DNA of 64,000 bases, from assembly GCF_000294775.2 (NCBI RefSeq), contig NZ_CP015506.1, positions 1,835,501 through 1,899,500 on the forward strand, read 5' to 3'. Positions 46,321-55,043 of the stretch are shown here, in pieces. The notes under the pieces were generated by a model that was not told the DNA's origin, made no database searches, and was given only the letters and a program-made list of their open reading frames with translations. The position numbers were made by a program, and so were the translations under genes. The stretch's first letter is position 1; the number at the start of each line of letters is the position of its first letter. Source of the stretch: Cytobacillus oceanisediminis 2691. GTDB lineage: Bacteria > Bacillota > Bacilli > Bacillales > Cytobacillaceae.

Positions 46321-49084
46321 ATATCCCTTCCTGTTTCTGTTCCTGATTCCTGCTGTCATTATGGTTTTTTTGTTTATTCGAAATCACAGAGGAAAAGGCA
46401 ACGAAAAATTTTGGATTGCCAGTCTAAGACTGGTCATTTTCTCATTGTTAATTTTTGCACTAACCGTCCCGCAGGTCCTCCTTCCGGTTAAGGGGCAGAC
46501 CGTCGTATATCTTGCAGACCGCTCTGCAAGCATCGGTTCAAATGATGAAGCACTTGCCTGGATAGAAAACAGTGCCAGCAAAAGGAAAAGTGAGGATCAA
46601 TTTGCGGTGGCGGCTTTTGGCAAAAATGTAGTGCTTGAACAGAATTTGGGCAGGAACCGTGAAGCTATTACCGAATTTAACGGGAAAGCAGATGATTCTC
46701 AATCGAATCTGGAAGCAGGCCTGCAATTTGCCGCTTCACTCATTCCGAGGGATTCTTCTGGCAGAATTGTCTTGATGACGGACGGAAATGAAACGGCAGG
46801 CAAAAGCCTGGAGGCTGCCTCGGTTTTAAAGAATCGAAATATCGAGATTGACCATGTGCCATTAAGAACAGCAGCAGGTGACGATGTATCAATTTCAGAA
46901 TTAAAGATGCCTCCATCACTTTATTTAGGAGAAGAGGCTCCGATTACAATAGAAGTTACCAGCAATATTGCCAAAGAAGCTGATATCAGATTATCTGTAA
47001 ATCATAAAGAGGTTTTAAAGGAAAGCGTTCAAGTGAATGAAGGGAAAAATGTATATACCTTTACTCACAAGGCAGATACTGCAGGATTAACGGTATATAA
47101 AGCAGAGATAGCTGCTGACCAGGACACCTTCTCTGAAAACAATACACTGCATTCGGTTGTTAATGTTAAGGGAACTCCTAAGGTCCTGATCGTACAAGGG
47201 AAGGACGCGGGTGATATTGCGAATCTGTTAAAAGGTTCAGGCCTCGAGACAGACACGGTTCTCCCAGAGAAGCTTCCAACCGTTCTCTCAGGGTATTTGC
47301 AATATCAGTCGATTATTTTTAATAATGTTCCTGCAACAGTTATCTCAGAGCATCAAATGACGCTGATGGAGAAGGCAGTTAAGGAATTCGGCACTGGTTT
47401 TATTATGTTCGGCGGTGAAGAAAGCTTCGGGCTGGGGGGCTATTTTAAAACTCCGATTGAGAAATTGCTGCCGGTGGATATGGATATCAAGGGCAAGAAA
47501 GAAATGCCTTCCTTAGGCCTGGTATTAGTTATGGACCGCTCTGGAAGCATGGCCGGGAATAAAATTGAATTGGCAAAAGAAGCGGCTGTCCGATCAGTGG
47601 AACTGCTGCGTGAAGAAGATACACTCGGATTCATTGCATTTGATGACCGGCCATGGGAAATCCTTGAAACCGAGCCTCTCAAAGATAAAAAGAAGGCAAT
47701 TGAAAAAATCAGATCTATAACTCCAGGCGGGGGGACAGAAATCTTTACTTCTCTGGAACAAGCCTACAGTGAGCTTGAAGAATTGCAGCTTCAGAGAAAG
47801 CATATTATTTTGCTGACAGATGGCCAATCTGCCACAAATGGAGACTATGAGCTTTTAATCGAAGGCGGGAAAGAGAAAAATATCACTCTATCAACTGTTG
47901 CACTTGGTCAGGATGCTGATAGAGGGCTTCTTGAAGATCTTGCGGGAATGGGATTAGGGCGTTTTTATGATGTTACAGACTCTTCCGTCATTCCGAGCAT
48001 TTTATCACGTGAAACCGTAATGGCTACGAGAACCTATATCGAAGACAATCCATTCTTTCCAAGTGTTCAGCCCTACCCGGACTGGTCCTCACTCTTTGAA
48101 AAAGGTGTTCCGGAAATGAATGCCTATATAGCTGCTACGGCCAAGCCGCGAGCACAGGTGCCGCTGTTAAGCGAAAAAGAGGATCCTGTACTTGCTGAAT
48201 GGCAATACGGAATGGGGCGGGCAGCTGCCTTTACATCCGACTCCTCGGGCAAATGGTCAGGAGATTGGGCCAGATGGGAAAAGTGGCCATCATTTATTAA
48301 TCAGCTTGTCACCAAAACCCTGCCGCAATATGAAAGTGAACCATACAGGGTTGCTGTTGAGAATAAGGATGGCAATACAGTGCTCAGCCTGGAGTCTGCG
48401 GCAAGCAGATCTTTGCCAATTGAGGCATCCATCGTATCGGAAACGGGCGATCAGATAGAAGCCAATATTAGGCTTACTGCTCCAGGTAAATATGAGGCGG
48501 CAATGCCTGAAAGTGCAGGAATGTATTTTTTAAATATTAAACAGACAGATCAAAATGGGAATATACAGGTTCATCAGACTGGTTTTACTATTCCCTATAC
48601 AGAAGAGTATTTGCAAAAGGGTACAAATAAAGAGCATTTGGAGACACTCTCAAAAATGACTGGCGGCAAGGAGCTGAAAAGCGGAGAAGAAGCTTTCCGA
48701 CCGCTGAAAAAACCAGCCAGCACCAAACAGCCAATCAGCGAATGGCTGCTTCTCGCTGCATTCCTGATCTTTTTTTCAGAAATCGCTTTAAGGCGCTTTG
48801 GCTTAACTGCTATCGCTGCGGGAATTTTGAAGAAAAACAGAAATAAAAAGGAAAAGCCAGAGGCTCCTATTAAAATTCAAAACCTTAAAGCTTCCAGGGA
48901 AAAAAAATCTCCTTCCGTGCAGATGCCTGATAAACTTCAAGGGGGAACTACTGTAAAAGAAACACCGGAAAAAACAAAAGAAAAGAAAAAAACAAACCGG
49001 CCAAAACCTCCAGCAGAATCCTCGCCGAAAGAAAGAGAAGAACGCATGAAAAGGCTGCTGGATGCAAAAAACAGGAAAAAGTAA
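46304..49084 (+). CDS. Large double-VWA membrane protein with amidotransferase-like middle domain
   Basis: From GTG 46304, nine nt after GGGAGG, it is 926 aa. Helices lie at about 8-25 and 41-60. A first VWA domain has a DRSAS metal-site motif near 72 and VLMTDG. A glutamine-amidotransferase-like stretch (about 295-395, with VLIVQGKDAG and FIMFGGEESFGLGGY) follows. A second VWA domain has DRSGS near 411, GGGTEIF and LLTDGQSA. After about 812-832, a third membrane helix, comes a Lys/Pro-rich cytosolic tail of about 94 residues. Two intact MIDAS motifs in one chain suggest two metal-dependent binding sites. It ends the cluster. Confidence 0.9.
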   Translation: MGIEVKYPFLFLFLIPAVIMVFLFIRNHRGKGNEKFWIASLRLVIFSLLIFALTVPQVLLPVKGQTVVYLADRSASIGSNDEALAWIENSASKRKSEDQFAVAAFGKNVVLEQNLGRNREAITEFNGKADDSQSNLEAGLQFAASLIPRDSSGRIVLMTDGNETAGKSLEAASVLKNRNIEIDHVPLRTAAGDDVSISELKMPPSLYLGEEAPITIEVTSNIAKEADIRLSVNHKEVLKESVQVNEGKNVYTFTHKADTAGLTVYKAEIAADQDTFSENNTLHSVVNVKGTPKVLIVQGKDAGDIANLLKGSGLETDTVLPEKLPTVLSGYLQYQSIIFNNVPATVISEHQMTLMEKAVKEFGTGFIMFGGEESFGLGGYFKTPIEKLLPVDMDIKGKKEMPSLGLVLVMDRSGSMAGNKIELAKEAAVRSVELLREEDTLGFIAFDDRPWEILETEPLKDKKKAIEKIRSITPGGGTEIFTSLEQAYSELEELQLQRKHIILLTDGQSATNGDYELLIEGGKEKNITLSTVALGQDADRGLLEDLAGMGLGRFYDVTDSSVIPSILSRETVMATRTYIEDNPFFPSVQPYPDWSSLFEKGVPEMNAYIAATAKPRAQVPLLSEKEDPVLAEWQYGMGRAAAFTSDSSGKWSGDWARWEKWPSFINQLVTKTLPQYESEPYRVAVENKDGNTVLSLESAASRSLPIEASIVSETGDQIEANIRLTAPGKYEAAMPESAGMYFLNIKQTDQNGNIQVHQTGFTIPYTEEYLQKGTNKEHLETLSKMTGGKELKSGEEAFRPLKKPASTKQPISEWLLLAAFLIFFSEIALRRFGLTAIAAGILKKNRNKKEKPEAPIKIQNLKASREKKSPSVQMPDKLQGGTTVKETPEKTKEKKKTNRPKPPAESSPKEREERMKRLLDAKNRKK

Positions 49085-49130
49085 GTGGGATTTTTCAATA
49101 ACATATGCTGGATTTAGAAAAGTATTATAG

Positions 49131-49229
49131 ATCGCTGAACTGATTGCAGCGGAGGGACTTGACTCCTGCTCAGAGGCTCCCATTCCTCCCCGCGGAAAGC
49201 CAAGTGCCCCGTGCTGAAATCAACGGGCT
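49131..49229. repeat. Dispersed GC-rich intergenic repeat, copy 3 (cluster end-ylxM)
   Basis: This short copy shares GCTGAACTGATTGCAGCGGAGGG, in parts with small changes, CCTCCCCGCGGAAAGC and GCTGAAATCAACGGGC with the other copies. It lies 47 nt after the last gene of the accessory cluster. The 266-nt gap to ylxM holds this repeat and the ylxM promoter. No separate terminator for the cluster is clear. Confidence 0.8.
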
Positions 49230-49280
49230 AAATTATAAAGTGAAAATAAAATGAAAAATTAACCCTGTAAAGATATTTTC

Positions 49281-49309
49281 TTGACATGCTATGAACTTCT
49301 ATGTAAACT
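49281..49309 (+). promoter_or_regulatory. Sigma-A promoter of ylxM-ffh
   Basis: A perfect TTGACA (49281-49286) and TAAACT (49304-49309) are separated by 17 nt, about 40 nt before the ylxM start. This shows that ylxM-ffh no longer depends on ftsY transcription. Confidence 0.65.
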
Positions 49310-49350
49310 TACTTTGTAAAGGCTTTTCACTTAACAAGGGGGAATAGGGA

Positions 49351-49683
49351 ATGCTCGAAAAAACAACGAGGATGAACTACCTATATGATTTCTATCAATC
49401 GTTGTTAACTCCTAAGCAGAGAAGCTATATGTCCCTGTACTACCTGGATGATTTTTCGCTTGGAGAGATTGCCGAGGAATATGATGTTAGCCGGCAAGCG
49501 GTATATGACAACATTAAAAGAACAGAAGCAATGCTTGAAGAGTATGAAGAAAAGCTATTATTATTTCATAAATTTCAAGAGCGCAGCAAGCTGATTGCAG
49601 AAATAAAAGTGATGCTTCAGAAAGGCTCCCCTTCCCGAGAAGCATTGGAAGAAGCAGTGGCAGAGCTTGAGAAATTAGATTAG
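49351..49683 (+). CDS. ylxM: SRP-associated helix-turn-helix protein YlxM
   Basis: YlxM is a small protein encoded with ffh in Gram-positive bacteria and reported to modulate SRP. The 110-aa product has [20 protein letters not shown] followed by a sigma-70 region-4-like helix-turn-helix, [20 protein letters not shown] (about 47-66). AAGGGGG precedes the ATG. It ends 12 nt before ffh. Confidence 0.95.
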   Translation: MLEKTTRMNYLYDFYQSLLTPKQRSYMSLYYLDDFSLGEIAEEYDVSRQAVYDNIKRTEAMLEEYEEKLLLFHKFQERSKLIAEIKVMLQKGSPSREALEEAVAELEKLD

Positions 49684-49695
49684 GAGGCGGCATAT

Positions 49696-51048
49696 ATGGC
49701 ATTTGAAGGATTGGCCGACCGACTGCAAAATACAATTCAGAAGATCCGCGGAAAAGGCAAAATCAATGAAGCGGATGTAAAAGAAATGATGCGTGAAGTC
49801 CGTCTCGCCCTTTTGGAAGCGGACGTAAACTTCAAAGTCGTCAAAGAGTTTGTCAAAAAAGTCAGCGAACGTGCTGTCGGACAGGAAGTATTAAAGAGCC
49901 TGACGCCAGGACAGCAAGTCATTAAGGTTGTTAAAGAAGAATTAACGGAACTGATGGGCGGAGAGCAAAGCAAAATTGCTGTCTCCAATCGTCCCCCGAC
50001 AGTCATTATGATGGTCGGTCTTCAGGGTGCCGGTAAAACGACTACAACCGGAAAGCTTGCAAACCTGCTCCGCAAAAAGTATAACCGCAATCCGATGCTG
50101 GTTGCTGCAGATATTTACCGCCCTGCGGCGATTAAACAGCTCGAAACACTTGGCAAACAGCTAAATATGCCGGTCTTCTCCCTTGGTGATCAAGTCAGTC
50201 CTGTTGAAATTGCAAAACAGGCAATCGCAAAGGCAAAAGAGGATCATCATGATTATGTTCTGATCGATACAGCAGGAAGGCTGCATGTGGATGAAGCCTT
50301 AATGGATGAGCTAAAGCAAATCAAAGAGCTTTCCAATCCAGATGAAATCTTCCTTGTTGTAGACGCCATGACTGGTCAAGATGCGGTTAATGTAGCGCAA
50401 AGCTTCAATGATCTGCTGGGTCTTACTGGGGTTGTCCTGACGAAGCTGGATGGCGATACTCGAGGCGGTGCCGCTCTATCCATTAGATCCGTAACAAACA
50501 CGCCGATTAAATTCGTCGGTCTTGGGGAAAAACTGGATGCGCTTGAAGCGTTCCATCCAGAACGGATGGCGTCCCGTATATTAGGTATGGGAGATGTCCT
50601 ATCCCTAATTGAAAAAGCACAGGCCAATGTGGATGAAGAAAAGGCAAAAGAGCTTGAGCAGAAGATGCGCACGGCTTCTTTCACATTCGATGATTTTTTG
50701 GATCAGCTTGGTCAGGTCCGCAGCATGGGACCGCTCGATGAGCTGCTGAAAATGATGCCTGGTGCAAACAAAATCAAAGGCTTGAATAATATCCAAATCG
50801 ACGAGAAGCAAATCACTCATGTTGAAGCGATTATTAAATCGATGACGAAGGAAGAGAAAACTCACCCTGAAATCATCAATGCAAGCCGCCGCAAACGGAT
50901 TGCCAAGGGAAGCGGAAGAACCGTGCCTGAAGTTAACCGTCTGCTGAAGCAATTTGAAGACATGAAAAAGATGATGAAGCAAATGGCTGGCATGCAGCAA
51001 AAAGGCAAGAAAAAAGGCGGATTTAAGCTTCCTTTTAACCCTTTTTAA
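49696..51048 (+). CDS. ffh: Signal recognition particle protein Ffh
   Basis: Ffh binds signal sequences and the SRP RNA and docks on FtsY. The 450-aa product has an N domain, a GTPase domain with GLQGAGKTTTTGKLA (about 108-122), DTAGRLHVDE, TKLDGDTRGGAA and GLGEKLD, and a methionine-rich M domain (about 300-450) ending in a Gly/Lys-rich tail. TTAGGAGGCGG lies upstream. Its receptor gene ftsY is 13 kb away because of the accessory cluster. Confidence 0.98.
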   Translation: MAFEGLADRLQNTIQKIRGKGKINEADVKEMMREVRLALLEADVNFKVVKEFVKKVSERAVGQEVLKSLTPGQQVIKVVKEELTELMGGEQSKIAVSNRPPTVIMMVGLQGAGKTTTTGKLANLLRKKYNRNPMLVAADIYRPAAIKQLETLGKQLNMPVFSLGDQVSPVEIAKQAIAKAKEDHHDYVLIDTAGRLHVDEALMDELKQIKELSNPDEIFLVVDAMTGQDAVNVAQSFNDLLGLTGVVLTKLDGDTRGGAALSIRSVTNTPIKFVGLGEKLDALEAFHPERMASRILGMGDVLSLIEKAQANVDEEKAKELEQKMRTASFTFDDFLDQLGQVRSMGPLDELLKMMPGANKIKGLNNIQIDEKQITHVEAIIKSMTKEEKTHPEIINASRRKRIAKGSGRTVPEVNRLLKQFEDMKKMMKQMAGMQQKGKKKGGFKLPFNPF

Positions 51049-51089
51049 GCTGTCAGCAAAGCTTTTCATAAGATGTAAAGAAAAAAACC

Positions 51090-51431
<342 letters not shown>

Positions 51432-51442
51432 TTCATTATAAG

Positions 51443-51673
51443 ATGAAAGAGCTTATCGAAACGATTGTTAAGCCCCTAGTTGATTTTCCGGAAGATGTTC
51501 AAGTGAATGTCCAAGAAGAGGATCAGCGCGTAACCTATCAGCTTTCCGTCAACAAGAATGACATGGGGAAAGTAATTGGGAAGCAAGGGCGCGTTGCGAA
51601 AGCAATACGGACCGTTGTCTATGCAGCAGGTTCATCAGAACAAAAGAAGATCTTTTTAGAGATCATAGAATAA
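51443..51673 (+). CDS. khpA: KH-domain RNA-binding protein KhpA
   Basis: KhpA pairs with KhpB (Jag/EloR) in Gram-positive bacteria to bind RNA and influence cell elongation and small-RNA control. The 76-aa product is a single KH domain with the GxxG loop IGKQGR at residues 45-50 and the start MKELIETIVKPLVD. It was formerly YlqC. The khpB partner is normally elsewhere (jag). A terminator follows. Confidence 0.94.
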   Translation: MKELIETIVKPLVDFPEDVQVNVQEEDQRVTYQLSVNKNDMGKVIGKQGRVAKAIRTVVYAAGSSEQKKIFLEIIE

Positions 51674-51700
51674 TTATCCTGCATTGAGCAGGGTATTACC

Positions 51701-51731
51701 AAAAAAAGGAGGGGCTTCCCCTCTTTTTTTT
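51701..51731 (+). terminator. Rho-independent terminator after khpA
   Basis: GAGGGG pairs with CCCCTC around CTT, extended by A-run/T-run pairing, and ends with eight T residues. It closes rpsP-khpA. Confidence 0.85.
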
Positions 51732-51791
51732 ACAATCTAAAAAATCCTGCTGTTTGAACTTTATTGTCCTCTGATTTAAAATATTATTCAA

Positions 51792-51989
51792 TCTGCTGAG
51801 TTGATTGGAGTGGAGGGGCACTTGATCCTCGAAAATGCTGACGCATTTCCTTTGTGCGGTGTAATTTCGAGGAAGCTTATCAAATTTCCTGCGGGAAGTA
51901 AGGAAAGTGAAAGACCTCACAGGCGAAGCCGAGGAGGCTCTCATCTCTCCCCGCGGAAAGCAAGTGACCCGTTCTGAAATCAGCGGGCA
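51792..51989. repeat. Dispersed GC-rich intergenic repeat, copy 4 (khpA-ylqD)
   Basis: This is the longest and best-kept copy, about 198 nt. Blocks in order are GCTGAGTTGATTGGAGTGGA, GCATTTCCTTTGTGCGG, TTTCGAGGAAGCTT, CCTGCGGGAAG, AGACCTCACAGGCGAAGC, GAGGAGGCTC, CCCCGCGGAAAGCAAGTG and GAAATCAGCGGGC. It fills much of the 437-nt gap between khpA and ylqD. The remaining bases show no gene. Confidence 0.85.
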
Positions 51990-52110
51990 GAATATATAAA
52001 GTAACACAGCATTACACGAGAAAAGTTAAAATATAAACATCGCCAACTAAGAATTTGACAGCAGTCAGTAAAGCCGTTTTTTAATCGGATCAATTTGGGA
52101 GGCGCTGTAC

Positions 52111-52497
52111 GTGAACATCATTCAATCGGTTACAGTTAAGCAGGTGCTGACAGAGAACAGCAAGAAAGAACTGCTGGAAGGCTATATGGCCAAAAAAAAG
52201 CAGCTGCAGAAAGAAAGTGATCAGCTGAGGTTTGAACTGAAAAAACAGGAAAAAACCAAAAAACTGCATCCGGCCAGTCTAAAAAAGCATTTTGAAAAGG
52301 AAATTCAAATGAGGCAGGAAAAAGTCCAGCTGCTCGATTTTCAAATAGAACAATTACATATGCTACCATTAGGAAGCGAATTAAAAGAAAAAGAAGTCCA
52401 GGCGATTATTGAGGTTCAAAAGGGTGCCCGCTGGGAAGATATAGAAAAAGGGAAAACCATCATCATAAGAGATGGAATTGTTGATGAAATACGCTAG
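52111..52497 (+). CDS. ylqD: YlqD family protein, unknown function
   Basis: The 128-aa product is conserved in bacilli at this place, between khpA and rimM, but has no assigned role. It starts with GTG 52111 after TGGGAGGCG. It is largely a Lys/Gln/Glu-rich coiled coil (about 20-85), then a short C-terminal module with the DIEKGKTIIIRDGIVDEI stretch that resembles a small beta barrel. No signal peptide is visible. Placement with rimM and trmD suggests a link to ribosomes, but this is only contextual. Confidence 0.9.
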   Translation: MNIIQSVTVKQVLTENSKKELLEGYMAKKKQLQKESDQLRFELKKQEKTKKLHPASLKKHFEKEIQMRQEKVQLLDFQIEQLHMLPLGSELKEKEVQAIIEVQKGARWEDIEKGKTIIIRDGIVDEIR

Positions 52498-52509
52498 AGG
52501 TGATAGTAC

Positions 52510-53031
52510 ATGCAGAAATGGTTCAACGTAGGAAAAATCGTGAACACCCATGGCATAAAAGGGGAAGCAAGGGTCATTTCCAAAACAGACTTTGCAGAGG
52601 AAAGGTATAAGCCGGGAAATAAACTTTATTTGTTCATGCCTGATACAAAAGGTGATCCAATTGAGCTGACAGTGAAAACTCACCGTACCCATAAAACATT
52701 CGATTTGCTTACCTTTGAAGGATACGAAAATATTAATGGGATTGAAAAAATGAAGGGCGGCATCCTGAAAATTTCGGAAGATCAGCTAGGCGATCTTGAA
52801 GAAGATGAGTTTTACTACCATGAAATCATAGGGTGTACTGTTGAAACGCTTGATGGAGCGGAAGTAGGTAAAATCAAGGAAATTCTTTCTCCTGGAGCAA
52901 ATGATGTATGGGTAATCAAAGCAAAAGGCGGCAAGGAAATACTGATCCCGTATATTGAAGATGTTGTTAAGGAAGTTAATGTGAAAGACAAACTTGTGAA
53001 AATTAATGCGATAGAAGGATTGCTTTCATGA
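52510..53031 (+). CDS. rimM: 16S rRNA processing protein RimM
   Basis: RimM helps mature the 3' head domain of the 30S subunit and binds S19. The 173-aa product has an N-terminal domain starting [18 protein letters not shown] and a C-terminal PRC-barrel (about 95-173) with [12 protein letters not shown] and [10 protein letters not shown], ending in [13 protein letters not shown]. It overlaps trmD by 4 nt. The rimM-trmD pair precedes rplS, as in most bacteria. Confidence 0.97.
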   Translation: MQKWFNVGKIVNTHGIKGEARVISKTDFAEERYKPGNKLYLFMPDTKGDPIELTVKTHRTHKTFDLLTFEGYENINGIEKMKGGILKISEDQLGDLEEDEFYYHEIIGCTVETLDGAEVGKIKEILSPGANDVWVIKAKGGKEILIPYIEDVVKEVNVKDKLVKINAIEGLLS

Positions 53032-53768
53032 TGAATATTGATGTGCTCACTCTGTTTCCTGAAATGTTTGAAGGCGTTTTTGGACATTCCATCCTAAAAA
53101 AAGCGGCTGAAAATGAAGCAGTGAATTACAACGTGGTCAACTTTAGGGAATATGCCGACAATAAGCACAAAACCGTAGATGATTATCCATATGGCGGAGG
53201 GGCGGGAATGGTTTTAAAACCCCAGCCCATATTTGATGCTGTAGATGATCTTCGCAGTAAAAGCGGGGCGTCCCCGAGGGTTATTCTCCTGTGTCCTCAA
53301 GGAGAACGCTTTACACAGAAGAAAGCTGAAGAGCTTGCTGAAATGGATCACCTGATTTTTGTTTGCGGACATTACGAGGGGTATGATGAAAGAATACGTG
53401 AACATGTGGTAACCGATGAAATTTCGATTGGTGATTTTGTCCTGACTGGAGGAGAGCTTGGAGCCATGGTCGTAATCGATAGTGTTGTCCGTTTGCTGCC
53501 AGGTGTATTGGGCAACGAAGAATCACACATAAAGGACTCTTTCAGCACAGGTTTTCTTGAACACCCTCATTACACCCGTCCAGCGGAATTCAGGGGCATT
53601 AAAGTGCCGGATGTCCTCATGTCAGGGAATCATCGCCTTGTCGACGAGTGGCGAGCCAAAGAATCCTTAAGAAGGACGTATTTAAGGCGTCCTGATCTTC
53701 TTGAGGGTGCAGAATTAACAAAAGAACAGCAAAAGTGGCTGGATGAAATTAAAAAAGAAGATAAATAA
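53028..53768 (+). CDS. trmD: tRNA (guanine-N1-)-methyltransferase TrmD
   Basis: TrmD methylates G37 of tRNAs to prevent frameshifting. The 246-aa SPOUT enzyme has [14 protein letters not shown] at the N-terminus, [35 protein letters not shown] and the knot region. An ATGA overlap couples it to rimM. Confidence 0.98.
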   Translation: MMNIDVLTLFPEMFEGVFGHSILKKAAENEAVNYNVVNFREYADNKHKTVDDYPYGGGAGMVLKPQPIFDAVDDLRSKSGASPRVILLCPQGERFTQKKAEELAEMDHLIFVCGHYEGYDERIREHVVTDEISIGDFVLTGGELGAMVVIDSVVRLLPGVLGNEESHIKDSFSTGFLEHPHYTRPAEFRGIKVPDVLMSGNHRLVDEWRAKESLRRTYLRRPDLLEGAELTKEQQKWLDEIKKEDK

Positions 53769-53770
53769 CA

Positions 53771-53799
53771 TTGAAGTTGCCGTCCAAGTATGGTATGAT
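53771..53799 (+). promoter_or_regulatory. Sigma-A promoter with extended -10 for rplS
   Basis: TTGAAG (53771-53776) and TATGAT (53794-53799) are separated by 17 nt, with TGG forming an extended -10. It lies right after the trmD stop codon, so rplS can be transcribed separately. Confidence 0.65.
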
Positions 53800-53805
53800 A
53801 CTTTT

Positions 53806-53905
53806 TGTGACTTAGGCTGAACTTGTTCAGTTTTCGTCTGATAAAGATGTTCCGCTGCAAACATATAGGTTGTGCAAGAGCGTCTGCTGAGAGGAGTTGA
53901 AAACG
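53806..53905 (+). promoter_or_regulatory. Candidate L19-type ribosomal leader
   Basis: The transcript from the promoter above would have about 100 nt before the rplS ATG at 53906. A short hairpin can form (CTGAAC with GTTCAG). Firmicute rplS genes often carry an autoregulatory leader (L19 leader in Rfam). I could not verify the full consensus by eye. Confidence 0.4.
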
Positions 53906-54250
53906 ATGCAAAAACTAATTGAAGAAATCACAAAAGAACAGCTTCGTACTGACCTTCCGTCTTTCCGTCCTGGTGATACTGTACGTGTACACGTAAGTAT
54001 TGTTGAGGGAACTCGTGAGCGTGTTCAGGTATATGAAGGTGTTGTGATTAAGCGTCGTGGTGGTGGAATCAGCGAAACTTTCACAGTTCGTAAGATTTCT
54101 TACGGTGTAGGCGTTGAGCGTACATTCCCTGTACACACACCTAAGATTGCGAAGCTTGAAGTTATCCGCCGCGGTAAAGTCCGCCGTGCGAAACTTTACT
54201 ACCTGCGTAACCTTCGCGGTAAAAAAGCTCGTATCAAAGAAATTCGATAA
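53906..54250 (+). CDS. rplS: 50S ribosomal protein L19
   Basis: L19 sits at the 30S-50S interface. From ATG 53906 after GAGAGGAG it is 114 aa. A TTG at 53897 in frame lies on the ribosome-binding site. It begins [20 protein letters not shown] and contains [30 protein letters not shown] and [14 protein letters not shown] strong terminator follows. Confidence 0.98.
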   Translation: MQKLIEEITKEQLRTDLPSFRPGDTVRVHVSIVEGTRERVQVYEGVVIKRRGGGISETFTVRKISYGVGVERTFPVHTPKIAKLEVIRRGKVRRAKLYYLRNLRGKKARIKEIR

Positions 54251-54258
54251 TAAAGAAA

Positions 54259-54292
54259 AGAAGGAGCTTGTTAAATCAAGCTCCTTTTTCTT
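54259..54292 (+). terminator. Rho-independent terminator after rplS
   Basis: AAGGAGCTTG pairs with CAAGCTCCTT around TTAAAT and is followed by TTTCTTTC. Confidence 0.9.
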
Positions 54293-54449
54293 TCATGAAA
54301 CAGCAGAATATAAATAATATTACATAAATGTTAAATAATATATAAATAAGGTTCCCATCGTGTTTATTAAGAAGAATTTTTGTAAAATAAAAAAGACAAC
54401 ACTTTCCATGCAGATTAATTAATGGCTTAGAAGAATGGTGGGGGATTTA

Positions 54450-55001
54450 ATGGCGAAAAAGAAAAATGAATTATGGGAATGGACAAAAGCACTTGTAATC
54501 GCAGTCCTGTTAGCAGCAGTCATCAGATATTTTTTATTTGCTCCGATTGTGGTTGACGGCTTGTCCATGATGCCAACATTGCATGATCAGGATCGAATGA
54601 TTGTTAATAAGTTCAGTTATAAGATTGGCGAGCCCGAGCGCTTCGACATCATTGTTTTCCATGCACCTGAAAACAAAGATTACATCAAAAGGGTAATAGG
54701 CCTTCCTGGAGATAAGATTGAATACAAAGATGATACTCTTTATGTAAATGGGAAAGCTTATGAAGAGCCTTACCTGGAGGAATATAAAAAGCAGGTAATC
54801 GATGGGCCGCTGACAGAGCCGTTTACTTTAAAAGAAAAGATAGGACAGGAAACAGTGCCTGAAGGCCACTTATTTGTAATGGGTGACAACCGCCGCTTCA
54901 GCAAGGACAGCCGTCACATTGGCCCTGTTCCGATGGAAGAAGTACTGGGTGATGCCGGAGTAATATACTGGCCTATAGAGGACATTCGAATCGTTGATTG
55001 A
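54450..55001 (+). CDS. lepB: Type I signal peptidase (SipS family)
   Basis: This membrane protease removes signal peptides from exported proteins. From ATG 54450, preceded by GGTGGGGG, it is 183 aa; an ATG at 54435 is upstream of that site. There is one N-terminal helix (about 12-31), the nucleophile Ser39 in DGLSMMPTL, the general base Lys80 in YIKRVIGLPGD, and the conserved GDNRRFSKDSRHIG box. It is the single-helix Gram-positive type. B. subtilis does not have a sip gene between rplS and rbgA as far as I recall, while several other bacilli do. Confidence 0.95.
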   Translation: MAKKKNELWEWTKALVIAVLLAAVIRYFLFAPIVVDGLSMMPTLHDQDRMIVNKFSYKIGEPERFDIIVFHAPENKDYIKRVIGLPGDKIEYKDDTLYVNGKAYEEPYLEEYKKQVIDGPLTEPFTLKEKIGQETVPEGHLFVMGDNRRFSKDSRHIGPVPMEEVLGDAGVIYWPIEDIRIVD

Positions 55002-55043
55002 TTCTTTCTTTAATAAATACATATTGGATGGAGGTGACCAGCT

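Noticed and set aside
36869-49084. The MoxR-VWA cluster as an anti-phage defence island
   Set aside because: MoxR-VWA pairs occur in some defence systems, but here the proteins are membrane-anchored with exported domains and an ABC exporter. No nuclease, transposase or integrase is nearby, and the flanks are housekeeping genes. Envelope function fits better.
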